This document shows, piece by piece, positions 25,039 through 33,512 of a DNA stretch of 64,000 nt. Both the position numbers and the translations under genes were made by a program. This stretch comes from Neisseria dumasiana (GTDB taxonomy: Bacteria; Pseudomonadota; Gammaproteobacteria; Burkholderiales; Neisseriaceae): NCBI RefSeq assembly GCF_022870885.1, contig NZ_CP091509.1:1922001-1986000 (forward strand), given 5' to 3'. The notes under the pieces are model-generated. The model saw nothing but the letters and a program-made list of their open reading frames with translations. It searched no databases and was not told where the DNA came from. Numbering within the stretch: position 1 is the first letter of the stretch; each line of letters begins with the position of its first letter.

Positions 25039-26367
25039 TCATAATCTAGCTGCAAGCTGCTTTGCCGCTTCCTCACGTTCGCGCCTGCTTTGCTCCGGCA
25101 AATGCGTGTTCAAAGCAGACCATTTCGGCTGGCTTCTAGCTTTGTTCAATTCAGACGGCAGTTTAGAAGGCTGCCACGGCGTTTTGCCGCTCAGCATCTG
25201 AATCCGGGCTTGCGCCGCATGGCCGCGTTTTTGCAGCGCGTTGAGCAAATCCAAAGCGCGGGCGGCCAGCAAGGTGATGGTTTCCGGGTCGATATGCAGC
25301 GTTTGGATGCCGGATAATTTATCGCTGATGGTCTGCATATTCGGCAGCACACCGCCGAGCACACCACCGATGGCCGTACCCAAACCGAGCGAGCCGCCCA
25401 GCGTTACCATGTCCACGCCCAAGCCGATTAACGCACCCGTGGCCGCGCCCGTGCCGGTGCGGATGCCGTATTCTTTGAGCAAATCCGCATCAAACGGGTC
25501 TTGGCGGAATTCTTTCAACGCCCATTCACCCGTGTCGATTTCGCTGTGGTAAAAACGGTAGGTTTGGAACAATTGCTGCTGAAGTTGGCGCTCCAACTGG
25601 CGCACAGCGGCCTGCATAGTTTGCAATACCGGCTCGGGGTTGTCGTCTTCGTCGATTTCCTGCTTGTACGCGGCGACATCGAGCAGAAAATGGGCGATAT
25701 CGTGTTTGGCATCGCTGTCGAGCTTTTGCCACTCGCGGCGGCGCATACCCATCAAGCGGTCAAGCGTATCGCGTTCGGGCAGCATGGTGGCGAGGTTATC
25801 CCACAAGCGGATTTCACCTTCAAAATCAAAGGCAACGGTATCGAATCCGCTGTAAACATGCAGCCCGCGCCGTGCCAGCATGGTTGTCCATTCGCTTAAA
25901 TCCTGCCCTTCGATAAAGTTGAACACAGGCATCACGGGTTTGGCGCACCACGAAAGCACAGTCAGCTCGTCTTTATATTTGTTCAACACCGGCTCGCGCG
26001 CATCCACCACATACAAAGCCATATCGCTCTGCAAAAGCTGACGCAGCACTTTGGCTTCCTGATTGAAATCGCCCGCCGCTTCGGGGCTGTCGAGAAACTG
26101 CTGCAAACGCTCGATGCCGTCTGAACGGCTTGAAGTATTGGCTTCCAACCAATCCAGCACACCGCCCGCATCTTCCAAACCGGGCGTGTCGTAGAGGTAA
26201 ACCAGCGTATTGCTGCCGTCGCTAATCGCCGCCTCTTCCACATGGCGCGTAGTGGCGGGTGCGTTTTTGACTTCGCCGAACTGACTGTCGCGCAGCAAGG
26301 TACGCAGCAGAGAAGTTTTACCGGTGTTGGTGTGGCCGACGACGGCTAGGGATAGGGGATTTTGCAT
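25039..26367 (-). CDS. GTPase with DUF3482 domain
   Basis: 442 residues. An N-terminal Era/dynamin-like GTPase domain shows G1 GHTNTGKTS, a T in the switch (PATTRHV) and G3 DTPG; a clear G4 N/TKxD is not evident. The C-terminal half (about 230-400) contains a glycine-rich hydrophobic hairpin (GTGAATGALIGLG...GGVLGG) that may insert into membrane. Proteins of this kind are usually coded beside a DUF2868 membrane protein, found here at 27682, but separated by 1.3 kb of other genes. Cellular role unknown. Confidence 0.82.
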   Translation of the reverse strand: MQNPLSLAVVGHTNTGKTSLLRTLLRDSQFGEVKNAPATTRHVEEAAISDGSNTLVYLYDTPGLEDAGGVLDWLEANTSSRSDGIERLQQFLDSPEAAGDFNQEAKVLRQLLQSDMALYVVDAREPVLNKYKDELTVLSWCAKPVMPVFNFIEGQDLSEWTTMLARRGLHVYSGFDTVAFDFEGEIRLWDNLATMLPERDTLDRLMGMRRREWQKLDSDAKHDIAHFLLDVAAYKQEIDEDDNPEPVLQTMQAAVRQLERQLQQQLFQTYRFYHSEIDTGEWALKEFRQDPFDADLLKEYGIRTGTGAATGALIGLGVDMVTLGGSLGLGTAIGGVLGGVLPNMQTISDKLSGIQTLHIDPETITLLAARALDLLNALQKRGHAAQARIQMLSGKTPWQPSKLPSELNKARSQPKWSALNTHLPEQSRREREEAAKQLAARL

Positions 26368-26831
26368 GGCAAAAGCTTACATTGAATTAACAGCCTGCAT
26401 TTTAGGCTGCAGGTCTTGTACCGACAAGGTATTCTCGTTAACGTAAAAGTAAACGTAAAAGTATAAATGCTAATTCACATAGAATTGATGGCTGTTTTTT
26501 AATTTTCTGAGTATTTTCAGCCTTAATATAGTCAATCAACTTAAGTTTAATAACAAAACCGTCATACTCGAACTTAACTCAAGCATGACGGAACGGTTGC
26601 TAAGTAATTGATTTGATAAACAAGTAAAATTTTTCTCTGCAATGTTGTAGGGGCGGATTACATATCCGCCCGCAGCGGCAAATCTTGCAAGGATTGTCCG
26701 GATATTCCGGAAATGTAAACACGGGCGGATATACAATCCGCCCCTACTATTGTGTTACTAAGTAAATAGTTTAGCTAATATAAACCCATCAAATATCTCC
26801 ATAAAACTAGGCCGTCTGAAATAAACAGAAT
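26368..26831. other. Repeat-filled gap upstream of the GTPase gene
   Basis: No gene. It holds a tandem GTAAAAGTAAAC run (about 26438-26465), a lone Correia-type end (TATAGTCAATCAACTTAA, from about 26526), a hairpin CCGTCAT/ATGACGG (26560-26592) and the 101-bp palindromic repeat listed separately. Confidence 0.55.
26647..26747. repeat. 101-bp palindromic repeat (GTAGGGGCGGATT ends)
   Basis: Perfect 13-bp terminal inverted repeats GTAGGGGCGGATT / AATCCGCCCCTAC, with a second inner inverted pair ATATCCGCCCG / CGGGCGGATAT. The whole can fold into one long stem-loop. It looks like a small non-coding mobile or REP-type repeat; I saw no second copy in this window. Confidence 0.6.
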
Positions 26832-26849
26832 TTATTTCAGACGGCCTAG
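26807..26849. terminator. Uptake-sequence palindrome at end of XRE gene
   Basis: CTAGGCCGTCTGAAATAAA and its exact complement flank CAGAA. The 3' arm overlaps the last codons of the regulator gene. Confidence 0.8.
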
Positions 26850-27086
26850 TTTTGCCAAATCACGCTGTAACAATTCTTCTAAGGGCAATTCCAGCGCATC
26901 TGCAATCCGCCCCATTATATCAATCGACACTGCTCTGCTGCCCCGTTCTATTTCGCAAATATAAGTTTTACTGATTCCTGCCTCAAATGCCAGTTCTTCT
27001 TGAGAGATTTCCCTCAAGCGACGGACTTGGCGCATATTTTGTGCAAAAACCAAGCGGTAAGGGTGTGGGTTGTTTTGTTTTTCCAT
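26832..27086 (-). CDS. XRE-family helix-turn-helix regulator
   Basis: 84 residues, essentially one Cro/C1-type domain: NMRQVRRLREISQEELAFEAGISKTYICEIERGSRAVSID gives the five-helix fold, with residues about 14-68 forming it. Such small proteins act as dimeric repressors. It is divergent from the 37-residue peptide gene, with about 145 AT-rich bases between, and is likely to control that gene or itself. ATG preceded by TACTCTATTAA only; weak ribosome site. Confidence 0.85.
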   Translation of the reverse strand: MEKQNNPHPYRLVFAQNMRQVRRLREISQEELAFEAGISKTYICEIERGSRAVSIDIMGRIADALELPLEELLQRDLAKLGRLK

Positions 27087-27232
27087 TTAATAGAGTATGG
27101 AAAAACCCGACCGTCCAAACAATTAATTATAATGGTATATTTTTCAACTATAATTGAATTATATTAAATTTTAATTTATATTTATTTCTCCTTTTCAGGA
27201 AATTATTCAACCCAATAATAAGGAGACGATGA

Positions 27233-27346
27233 ATGTACGCAAATAACGGTAATAATCCTAACTGGCCAAGCAAAACAGGTAATCCTTCGGGTGGCGGCAG
27301 AGGAAATAATCCGCCTTCAGGTCAAGGTGGTTCTAACAAAAAGTAA
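27233..27346 (+). CDS. Gly/Asn-rich 37-residue peptide
   Basis: ATG at 27233 with AAGGAGACGATGA directly before it, a strong ribosome site, and stop at 27344. Composition is extreme: about half the residues are Gly, Asn or Pro, with repeated GNNP and PSGGG/PSGQGG units and a basic SNKK end; no hydrophobic stretch. It lies between an XRE regulator and a lipoprotein gene. It could be a secreted or structural small peptide; not recognised. Reality as a gene rests on the ribosome site and codon pattern. Confidence 0.55.
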   Translation: MYANNGNNPNWPSKTGNPSGGGRGNNPPSGQGGSNKK

Positions 27347-27370
27347 TATCTTTTTTTCAATTAAATTGCG

Positions 27371-27622
27371 ATGAAAACCATGAAAATTATTCTTTCTTGT
27401 TTCACTTTAGCTATCTTAGTTTCAGCGTGTGGATCTCCCCGACAATTACAACCATACCGTTATTGGTTTAAAGAAGGGGTATCCCAAGAAGCAACCGCAG
27501 ATCAAGTAGGTCATTGCCGCCATGAGGTTAGAGCCAGCGACTTATCCCGCGAACAGGCTGCCAAATTAATTGGATATTGTATGCGCGCTAAAGGTTATAT
27601 TGTTATGACAGGCTACCGTTAA
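27371..27622 (+). CDS. Small lipoprotein with four cysteines
   Basis: 83 residues. A lipoprotein signal ends at the lipobox LVSAC (Cys about 20); the mature part (about 63 residues) has two further cysteines (GHCRHEV and GYCMRAKG) that could form a disulfide. An ATG nine bases later is an alternative start. It follows the 37-residue peptide gene by 24 bases and may be co-transcribed. Not recognised further. Confidence 0.7.
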   Translation: MKTMKIILSCFTLAILVSACGSPRQLQPYRYWFKEGVSQEATADQVGHCRHEVRASDLSREQAAKLIGYCMRAKGYIVMTGYR

Positions 27623-27640
27623 CCTATTCGCCAATCAAAC

Positions 27641-27678
27641 CAAAAGCCGTCTGAAAATGAATTTTAGACGGCTTTTTG
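27641..27678. terminator. Terminator between lipoprotein and DUF2868 gene
   Basis: AAAAGCCGTCTGAAAAT and ATTTTAGACGGCTTTTT form a long stem from a slightly altered uptake-sequence pair; another uptake sequence overlaps the next gene's end. Confidence 0.85.
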
Positions 27679-27681
27679 TTT

Positions 27682-29028
27682 TCAGACGGCCTCCCGCTCC
27701 AACCGCTCCCGCTGGCTAACCCTAGCCGGATCCAACCACGGCAAACTGCGTTCGGTTAGGGCTGCGTGCCATTGGCTTAAATAGTCTTCGAGGCCGTCTG
27801 AAAAGTCTTTTTCCACCAGCAACTGCACCACTGCTCCGCCTTGTGCGGCTTCGGCCAGAGCGGTGATTTGGCGCAGGATGCCGCGGTCGGGCACGCTGCG
27901 GGCGCGGATACCGATCAGCAGTTGTGCGGGCTGTGCCTGCAATTCGTTTTTTAAGACGGCCACGGCATCGCGGCTGTCGGCGGTGCCTTTGTCGAGCCAG
28001 TCTTGGCCTAAGATATGTTTGAACCATGTTTTGTCGGGCCATTCGGCATCGAGCATCACGGCCCATTTGGGGGATTGGTTGAGGCTGATTTTGGGGGCGA
28101 CGGCAGTTACGGTTTCGCTTTGGGTGTCGGCATCGACAACGCGCTGCTGCCATTGTTGGATGATTTGTTGGTAATAGGGTTTTTCAAGCGGCAGCGGGCT
28201 TTGAGTGCGGCGGGCAAGGATTTTGCACACGAGCCATGCGGCGAAGCGCGGCAGCAGACCGTAGCAGATAATGCTGCCGATTAAGAGGCCGCCCCATTGT
28301 CGGGAGGCGGTGATGTCGTTGTTCAGGCGGCTGTTTAAGACGGCCTCGGTATCGGGCACGGGAAAGCCGAGTTTGGCGGGCAGCCATGATAAAACCTGCA
28401 CGGCTTTGACAAAGGTGCTGTCGCTCAACAGGGTGCTTTCCCAGTTAAAGGTGTATTGGCGCACAGTAAGCAGCAGCACGACGGCGGCGAGCATGCCGAG
28501 CAGTGTGGCCAGCCACAGGCGGTGGGTGGTTTGGCCTATCAGCCAACGGGTGGCGGGTTTGTTCCATTCGTCGCTATACAGGCGCAGGATGGCTTGGTTG
28601 ACGGGGTCTTTGCCGCGTATCCACATGGCAGGATTGGCAAAAAAACCGTTGGGTTTGAAGCGCATGCCTACGGCGACAAGCCACACCAGCAGCATCAGGG
28701 TGTGCAAACCAAGCACGCCTGCCAACACGAAAAAGAAGTTCAGCCCCGATTGCTGCATTAGGGTAAAGGTGCCGAGAAACCCACTTACCAGCCAAAACAC
28801 GGTAGCCGCCAGCAGCAGCCATGCAAACAGGCTGCGGACGCGGGCGAGGCTGTCTTGCAGCTTGTGGTCGCTGTCGATCATTTCGGCGCGGCGGTTGAGT
28901 TTGGTTTCGGGATTGCCGTCGGCATGGCGCAGGGCTTCGGTGATGGGTTGCGGGTCGGCAGGGAAAATGTAGCTGCGTTCCTGAAGCAGGCGCACGAGTT
29001 CGGTAAGCTGGCGGTGTGGGTTGAGCAT
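27682..29028 (-). CDS. DUF2868 membrane protein
   Basis: 448 residues. After a short soluble start, four membrane helices are visible: about 66-90, 96-122 (LNFFFVLAGVLGLHTLMLLVWLVAVGM region), 170-190 and 245-270. The C-terminal 150 residues are soluble. The pattern matches DUF2868 proteins, which are typically found with DUF3482 GTPases; the likely partner is at 25039-26367. Function unknown; a membrane complex with the GTPase is inferred. Confidence 0.78.
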   Translation of the reverse strand: MLNPHRQLTELVRLLQERSYIFPADPQPITEALRHADGNPETKLNRRAEMIDSDHKLQDSLARVRSLFAWLLLAATVFWLVSGFLGTFTLMQQSGLNFFFVLAGVLGLHTLMLLVWLVAVGMRFKPNGFFANPAMWIRGKDPVNQAILRLYSDEWNKPATRWLIGQTTHRLWLATLLGMLAAVVLLLTVRQYTFNWESTLLSDSTFVKAVQVLSWLPAKLGFPVPDTEAVLNSRLNNDITASRQWGGLLIGSIICYGLLPRFAAWLVCKILARRTQSPLPLEKPYYQQIIQQWQQRVVDADTQSETVTAVAPKISLNQSPKWAVMLDAEWPDKTWFKHILGQDWLDKGTADSRDAVAVLKNELQAQPAQLLIGIRARSVPDRGILRQITALAEAAQGGAVVQLLVEKDFSDGLEDYLSQWHAALTERSLPWLDPARVSQRERLEREAV

Positions 29029-29090
29029 AGAAAATGAAGAGGCTGTTTGAAAATAAGGCGTTATTTTAGCATAGGCCGCTTTTCAGACGA

Positions 29091-29224
29091 CCTGAGACCT
29101 TTGCAAAAGCTCTAGAACGTGCCTTTTCAGGCAAGCGGCACGGAGAATACAGACATATCATATATAGATAGGCTGGGCACAGCATAGAAATGCCTGTAGG
29201 TAGGAGTTTTATAGAGGTCTCAGG
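29091..29224. repeat. 134-bp inverted-repeat element at edge of conjugative region
   Basis: Ends are CCTGAGACCTTTGCAAAAGC and, on the other strand, CCTGAGACCTCTATAAAACT. GAGACCTTTGCAAAA resembles the ends of Neisseria IS5-family elements (IS1106 type), so this may be a non-autonomous relative or a deletion remnant. It holds no open frame. Confidence 0.55.
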
Positions 29225-29719
29225 CTACGGTTCCCAATTAAATACATTTGTTATCTATGTTTCGGATTTTATCAGCCGGCTTTCAAATTGCTTATTTGAC
29301 GATCGTTTAGCGGCATTCGTTGGCAAATACGCGAAATTGTACCAACTAAAATCAGTTGATTGAAATCGGCTTAAAGAACAAGACAAGCTGAAAATAGGGG
29401 AAAGCCTTTTAAATATAGCAAATAAACTTATTTTAAGTCCTAAAATATAAATATAACTAATTGTTTTTAAACAAGAGTGAAGCCTGCAATTACAGTCATA
29501 AACAGCCTTATTTAAGTGCAATCAGGCACAAATTAGGCACACCTTGAAAACGAAAACTTAAGCCTGCCTATCGTAAAGGGTATGTTTAAATTTTCGTTTT
29601 TATTTTGAATGTAGCTATGAAAATAGCGTAAACAAATTAATGTTTATATATCATTTAGCGTGATGCCGTCTGAAGTATTTCAGACGCCTTTTTTTGCCCT
29701 TCACAAAGGAGTATGTAAA
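29225..29719. other. AT-rich gap upstream of virB operon
   Basis: No convincing gene. It ends in a terminator-like hairpin made of an imperfect uptake-sequence pair (29662-29694, with seven T after it), 25 bases before virB1. The promoter of the virB operon and the left end of the element are probably in this stretch, but I could not define either. Confidence 0.5.
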
Positions 29720-30334
29720 TTGAAACGAAATAAAACTATTTTCGTATTGGCGGCAGCATTCTGTTCCGCCATCTGTACCGCAGCACCGTATCCTCAATAT
29801 CAACATTTAGTAGAAAAACATGCGGCGGCGCAAGGTTTAGACGCAAATCTAGTATGGGCGGTTATGGCTCGTGAAAGCGGTGGCAACCGTTACGCATTGT
29901 CAAATAAGAACGCCCGCGGATTGATGCAAGTTATTCCGCCGACTGCTGCAAGAATGGGTGTTAACCCAAAACATTTGTATGACCCTGAACAGAATATTAT
30001 CGCCGGTACGCGGTATTTGCGTTACCTGACGAAGTATTTTAACGGTAACTTGGATTTTATTTTAGCGGGATACAACGCCGGTGAAGGGGCGGTGAATAAA
30101 TATAAAGGCATTCCACCGTATCCCGAAACTAAAAAATATGTCCATTTGGTTCGTAACCGTTATGCAAAATTGAGCGGCAACCCTGCTTATGCAGCTGGGA
30201 AACATACAGCATTCGCTAAAGCGGTTTACCGGGCCAAACCTGTCGCTAAAGCAGAACGAGCCGAACCTTTAGAAGCCGCTTATGCTCAGGCCCCCAAACA
30301 GCATGCGTCTTGGGATGTATTTGGTGACTTTTAA
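29720..30334 (+). CDS. virB1: VirB1-like lytic transglycosylase
   Basis: 204 residues from a TTG at 29720, selected because AAAGGAG lies eight bases upstream and the protein then starts with a normal signal peptide (about 1-22, ending CTAAP). The SLT domain has the catalytic Glu in MARESGGN and RGLMQVIPPTA, PEQNIIAGTRYLRYL and AGYNAGEGAV motifs. It opens the peptidoglycan for assembly of the type IV secretion channel. First gene of the virB operon. Confidence 0.93.
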   Translation: MKRNKTIFVLAAAFCSAICTAAPYPQYQHLVEKHAAAQGLDANLVWAVMARESGGNRYALSNKNARGLMQVIPPTAARMGVNPKHLYDPEQNIIAGTRYLRYLTKYFNGNLDFILAGYNAGEGAVNKYKGIPPYPETKKYVHLVRNRYAKLSGNPAYAAGKHTAFAKAVYRAKPVAKAERAEPLEAAYAQAPKQHASWDVFGDF

Positions 30335-30361
30335 TTAATTAAATATGTAGTTTTTGTGTGT

Positions 30362-30383
30362 CCGCCTCTAGGCGGTTTTTTTT
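30362..30383 (+). terminator. Hairpin between virB1 and virB2
   Basis: CCGCC/GGCGG over TCTA with nine T residues. It probably reduces read-through or marks a second transcript start for virB2. Confidence 0.75.
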
Positions 30384-30395
30384 TTGGAGATTTGT

Positions 30396-30716
30396 ATGAA
30401 ATATGTAAGTGAAAATACCCGTCAATGGATTAAAGCTTTTTTGTTGTCCGTCATGCTTGGCGGAGCACAAGTTGCATTGGCTGCCGGAGGATTATCTTCT
30501 GCCGAGAGTAGCCTCAAAGATGCGATTATGGGCTTCTACGGTATTGTAGGTATCTTGGCCGGTCTGGCTATGCTTGTAACGGCTGTTTGGGGTTATTTGG
30601 GTAACAAAACTTTGAAAGACGTGGTGGAAGTATGTGGTTGGATTTTTCTTGCCGGTGCGGCCTTGGCAATAGCTAAGGCGGTCTTTGATTGGGGCAAACA
30701 AGCCTCCTTTTCTTAG
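30396..30716 (+). CDS. virB2: VirB2-like major pilin
   Basis: 106 residues from the ATG with GGAG 7 bases upstream. A long signal (about 1-34, ending LAAGG) and two hydrophobic helices (about 48-70 and 82-100) are the TrbC/VirB2 pattern; the mature pilin would be about 70 residues. It polymerises into the conjugative pilus. Confidence 0.88.
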   Translation: MKYVSENTRQWIKAFLLSVMLGGAQVALAAGGLSSAESSLKDAIMGFYGIVGILAGLAMLVTAVWGYLGNKTLKDVVEVCGWIFLAGAALAIAKAVFDWGKQASFS

Positions 30717-30727
30717 GATAACTAAAA

Positions 30728-31159
30728 ATGCGGAATTTACCGGAAGTCGATATAGATACCGAATACAGCACCTATGACGGACTGTCCCGCGAGGCCATGA
30801 TAGCCGGTGTACCGATAGTACCGGCTTTTATTTTGCTTATAGCATTGATGGTTAGTGCAATGGGGCTAATACCTTTGTTGGGCTTAAAAGCTCTTTCCGT
30901 TTTTTTACTGGGTATTCCCGTAATTATTTTTTTGCGCATCTTGGTTAAACGGGATGATCAGGCAATAAGAATATTGGGATTGGAAATCTACTGGTGGTTT
31001 GTCCGACGGAAGTCCGTTTTATTCGGAGACACTTTAACTATTTCTGCAACTAAATTTGGAAGAGACCGAGATGATTATACCCGATTTATTAATGAAGATA
31101 TTGAGGAAGCAGCCGCCGCAGCAAGACTTCTTTCCGAAAGTCAGTCGGCACGTTTCTGA
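30728..31159 (+). CDS. virB3: VirB3-like inner-membrane protein
   Basis: 143 residues. Start LSREAMIAGVPIVPAFILL and two membrane helices (about 28-48 and 52-72), followed by a conserved RDDQAIRILGLEIYWW, fit VirB3. Its 3' end overlaps the start of virB4 by about 90 bases in another frame, so the two are translationally linked. Longer than usual because of an extended C-terminal tail. Confidence 0.88.
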   Translation: MRNLPEVDIDTEYSTYDGLSREAMIAGVPIVPAFILLIALMVSAMGLIPLLGLKALSVFLLGIPVIIFLRILVKRDDQAIRILGLEIYWWFVRRKSVLFGDTLTISATKFGRDRDDYTRFINEDIEEAAAAARLLSESQSARF

Positions 31160-33458
31160 ACATATTTTTCATTACGACAGCGGCTACTTTGGTTTTACCC
31201 TAAAGTTTGAGGGTATTCCTTTTGAAGGTGTTAACGATGGGCATTTGATTGCAGCCAATGAAACATTGAAAAGGGTGCTTAATGCTGCGGGTAAGCAGTA
31301 TGGAAGTCGGCTTGGCTTATGGACAACAATTCAGAGACAGGAAATCGGCTTAAATCACAAGTATGAGTTCTCCTCGAATTTCTGTAAGGAGTTTTCAGAA
31401 CACTATATCAAAGAGTTCGGCGGGAAAAATTACTATGAGAACCTGTTTTACATAACAGCCGTATTGAAATATACAGATTTTTCAGACGGCCTTGAGGAAG
31501 CCCAAGAGCTTTTGGAATTGATGGTAAAAGGGTTGTCACTCTTTGAGCCGCAGCCTTTGTCGGTTTATGAAAATGATTCAGGCGTGACATTCTCCGAGGC
31601 ATATCAGTTTTTAGGTACTTTGTGCAATGGCGGCTTGCGTGAAGAAATTCCCTTAACCGCATCCGCGGCATATAAGGTCATTCCGTCGGCAGATCTGCAT
31701 TTCGGTACGGATATTTTGGAAATCAGGAGTGCCAGGCACCGTAAATTCGCCACATGTTATGACTTAAAGGACTTTGGCAAAAGCAAAATCATGGTTTTGC
31801 TGCCCGTTCTCTCATTGCCTTGTGAATTTACACTGACGCAGAGTTTTGTCTTTACTGAAAATGCGGAGATGCAGACGGCCATTAATAAACAGAACAATGC
31901 CTTGATTAGTGCCAATGACCAAGCAACAGATCAGCAGGAAGAGTTGCTCATCGGTAAAGGCGAGCTGGCCGCGGGCAGAACCATGTTTGGCGATTATTCC
32001 GCTTCTCTTGTGGTTTATGGTAAGACGGAAAAGGCTGCTGACAGAAACGGTTCGGCAGCCGTGACGGCATTCCTAAATGCCCATTCCTTCCGTTTTGTCC
32101 GGGCTACAGGCTCCATGCCTTCAACCTTCTTCAGCCAAATACCGGGCTATCGCCAACGTCCTCGTATGATTCCCAAAACCACTACCAATCTTGCTACTGT
32201 CTTCGGTATGCACAATTACCCTCAAGGCAAGAGTTGGGGAAACCCAATTGGTGACGGCTCCCCCGTTATGCCGCTGAAAACGCTGTCCAACACGCTGTTT
32301 AATCTAAGCCTGCATTACAGCCTTAAAGACCTCAATATGGTCGGCAAAAAAATAGCGGGACATACTCTGATTACCGGTGCGACGGGCACAGGTAAGACGG
32401 CACTCGAAACGGCTGTTTTAGCATTTATGGAACGCTTCAACCCTTATATGTTCGTGTTGGATTTGGATAGAGGGATGGAGATTTTTGTACGGGCATTGGG
32501 TGGGTCATATTTTGCCCTGGAAGAAGGCGTGGATAGCGGGTTAAATCCGTTCCAACTGCCTGATTTGCCGAAAAATCGCAGTTTTCTGTACCGGTTGGTC
32601 AATCTGTGTGCCGGTGGTGCGGACGCTTCGGAAGAAAGGCAGATCAAATTGGCGGTAGATACCTTGTATGAGCTGGCTTCAGAACATAGAAATTTCAGCA
32701 CTTTGTTGGATAACCTGCCTTTTTCCACTTCCAAAAATTCGCTACGCACCCGTTTGTCAAAGTGGTGTCGAAGCGAAAATGGGGAATACGCATGGTGTCT
32801 AGACAGCCTGCAAAACCGTTTCAATCCCGACGCTTTCTACCGGATAGGAATGGATGCCACTTGTATTCTGAAAACAAATTATGAGCCAACAGGACCAGTA
32901 TTGTCGTACCTGTTTTACCTGAAAGAAATCATGTCGGAGCGTGTAGCACAGGACGGCAGTCTGTTGGCTTCGGTTATTGCCGAGTTTTGGTATGCAGACC
33001 GTTTCGATATTACTTCCGAGTTGATGCTTAAAACTTTGAAGACCGGCCGGAAGTTGGGTGAATTTATGTTTTTAGATTCACAGTCTCCCGAGGACGCGGC
33101 CAAATCTCCCAATGCAGCCGCAATTGTTCAGCAGACACCAACTAAGATTTTCCTGCCTAATCCTGATGCCAGCAGAGACGCTTATATGCAATGCGGACTG
33201 ACGTATAAAGAGGCTGAGGAAGTCATCAAGCTGCACCCGCTCAGCCGCACATTCCTGATTAAGCAGGGAAAACAAAGCACGTTGGCAACGCTTGATCTGC
33301 ATGAGTTCGACAAGGAAATGATTGTCTTGTCCGGCACGTCGGAAAACGTAGCTCATATGCACCGCATCATTGAAGAGACCGGCAGCGAAGATCCCGAAGT
33401 ATGGCTCCCGCTGCTTTATCAGACGGTACTAGGGGAAGCGACCGCTAATACCGCCTAA
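31071..33458 (+). CDS. virB4: VirB4-like ATPase of type IV secretion
   Basis: 795 residues if started at the ATG with GGAAGAG six bases upstream; an ATG at 31092 is a possible alternative. It is the largest ATPase of the machine and drives pilus assembly and transfer. Walker A ITGATGTGKTAL near residue 433, MFVLDLDRGMEIF near 459 and the conserved AEFWYADRF near 634 are present. The N-terminal CagE/TrbE domain is complete. An IS1655-like element is inserted directly after its stop codon. Confidence 0.94.
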   Translation: MIIPDLLMKILRKQPPQQDFFPKVSRHVSEHIFHYDSGYFGFTLKFEGIPFEGVNDGHLIAANETLKRVLNAAGKQYGSRLGLWTTIQRQEIGLNHKYEFSSNFCKEFSEHYIKEFGGKNYYENLFYITAVLKYTDFSDGLEEAQELLELMVKGLSLFEPQPLSVYENDSGVTFSEAYQFLGTLCNGGLREEIPLTASAAYKVIPSADLHFGTDILEIRSARHRKFATCYDLKDFGKSKIMVLLPVLSLPCEFTLTQSFVFTENAEMQTAINKQNNALISANDQATDQQEELLIGKGELAAGRTMFGDYSASLVVYGKTEKAADRNGSAAVTAFLNAHSFRFVRATGSMPSTFFSQIPGYRQRPRMIPKTTTNLATVFGMHNYPQGKSWGNPIGDGSPVMPLKTLSNTLFNLSLHYSLKDLNMVGKKIAGHTLITGATGTGKTALETAVLAFMERFNPYMFVLDLDRGMEIFVRALGGSYFALEEGVDSGLNPFQLPDLPKNRSFLYRLVNLCAGGADASEERQIKLAVDTLYELASEHRNFSTLLDNLPFSTSKNSLRTRLSKWCRSENGEYAWCLDSLQNRFNPDAFYRIGMDATCILKTNYEPTGPVLSYLFYLKEIMSERVAQDGSLLASVIAEFWYADRFDITSELMLKTLKTGRKLGEFMFLDSQSPEDAAKSPNAAAIVQQTPTKIFLPNPDASRDAYMQCGLTYKEAEEVIKLHPLSRTFLIKQGKQSTLATLDLHEFDKEMIVLSGTSENVAHMHRIIEETGSEDPEVWLPLLYQTVLGEATANTA

Positions 33459-33482
33459 ACAATGCGGTGTGCCGCCAACAAA

Positions 33483-33507
33483 TACCGTCTGAATTTTTCA
33501 GACGGTA
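33483..33507. terminator. Imperfect uptake-sequence hairpin after virB4
   Basis: TACCGTCTGAA and TTCAGACGGTA pair over a short loop right after virB4 and before the IS1655-like insertion. Confidence 0.6.
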
Positions 33508-33512
33508 GCGGA

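Noticed and set aside
24827..25201. 124-codon plus-strand frame over small RNA 2 and the end of the GTPase gene
   Set aside because: Runs across a clear minus-strand promoter and terminator and into another gene.
29255..29521. 88-codon minus-strand frame in the AT-rich gap before virB1
   Set aside because: Low-complexity, no ribosome site, no recognisable features; probably chance.
29091..29720. Attachment site for the conjugative element
   Set aside because: No tRNA end, integrase gene or matching direct repeat could be found in the window; only a possible boundary repeat is reported.
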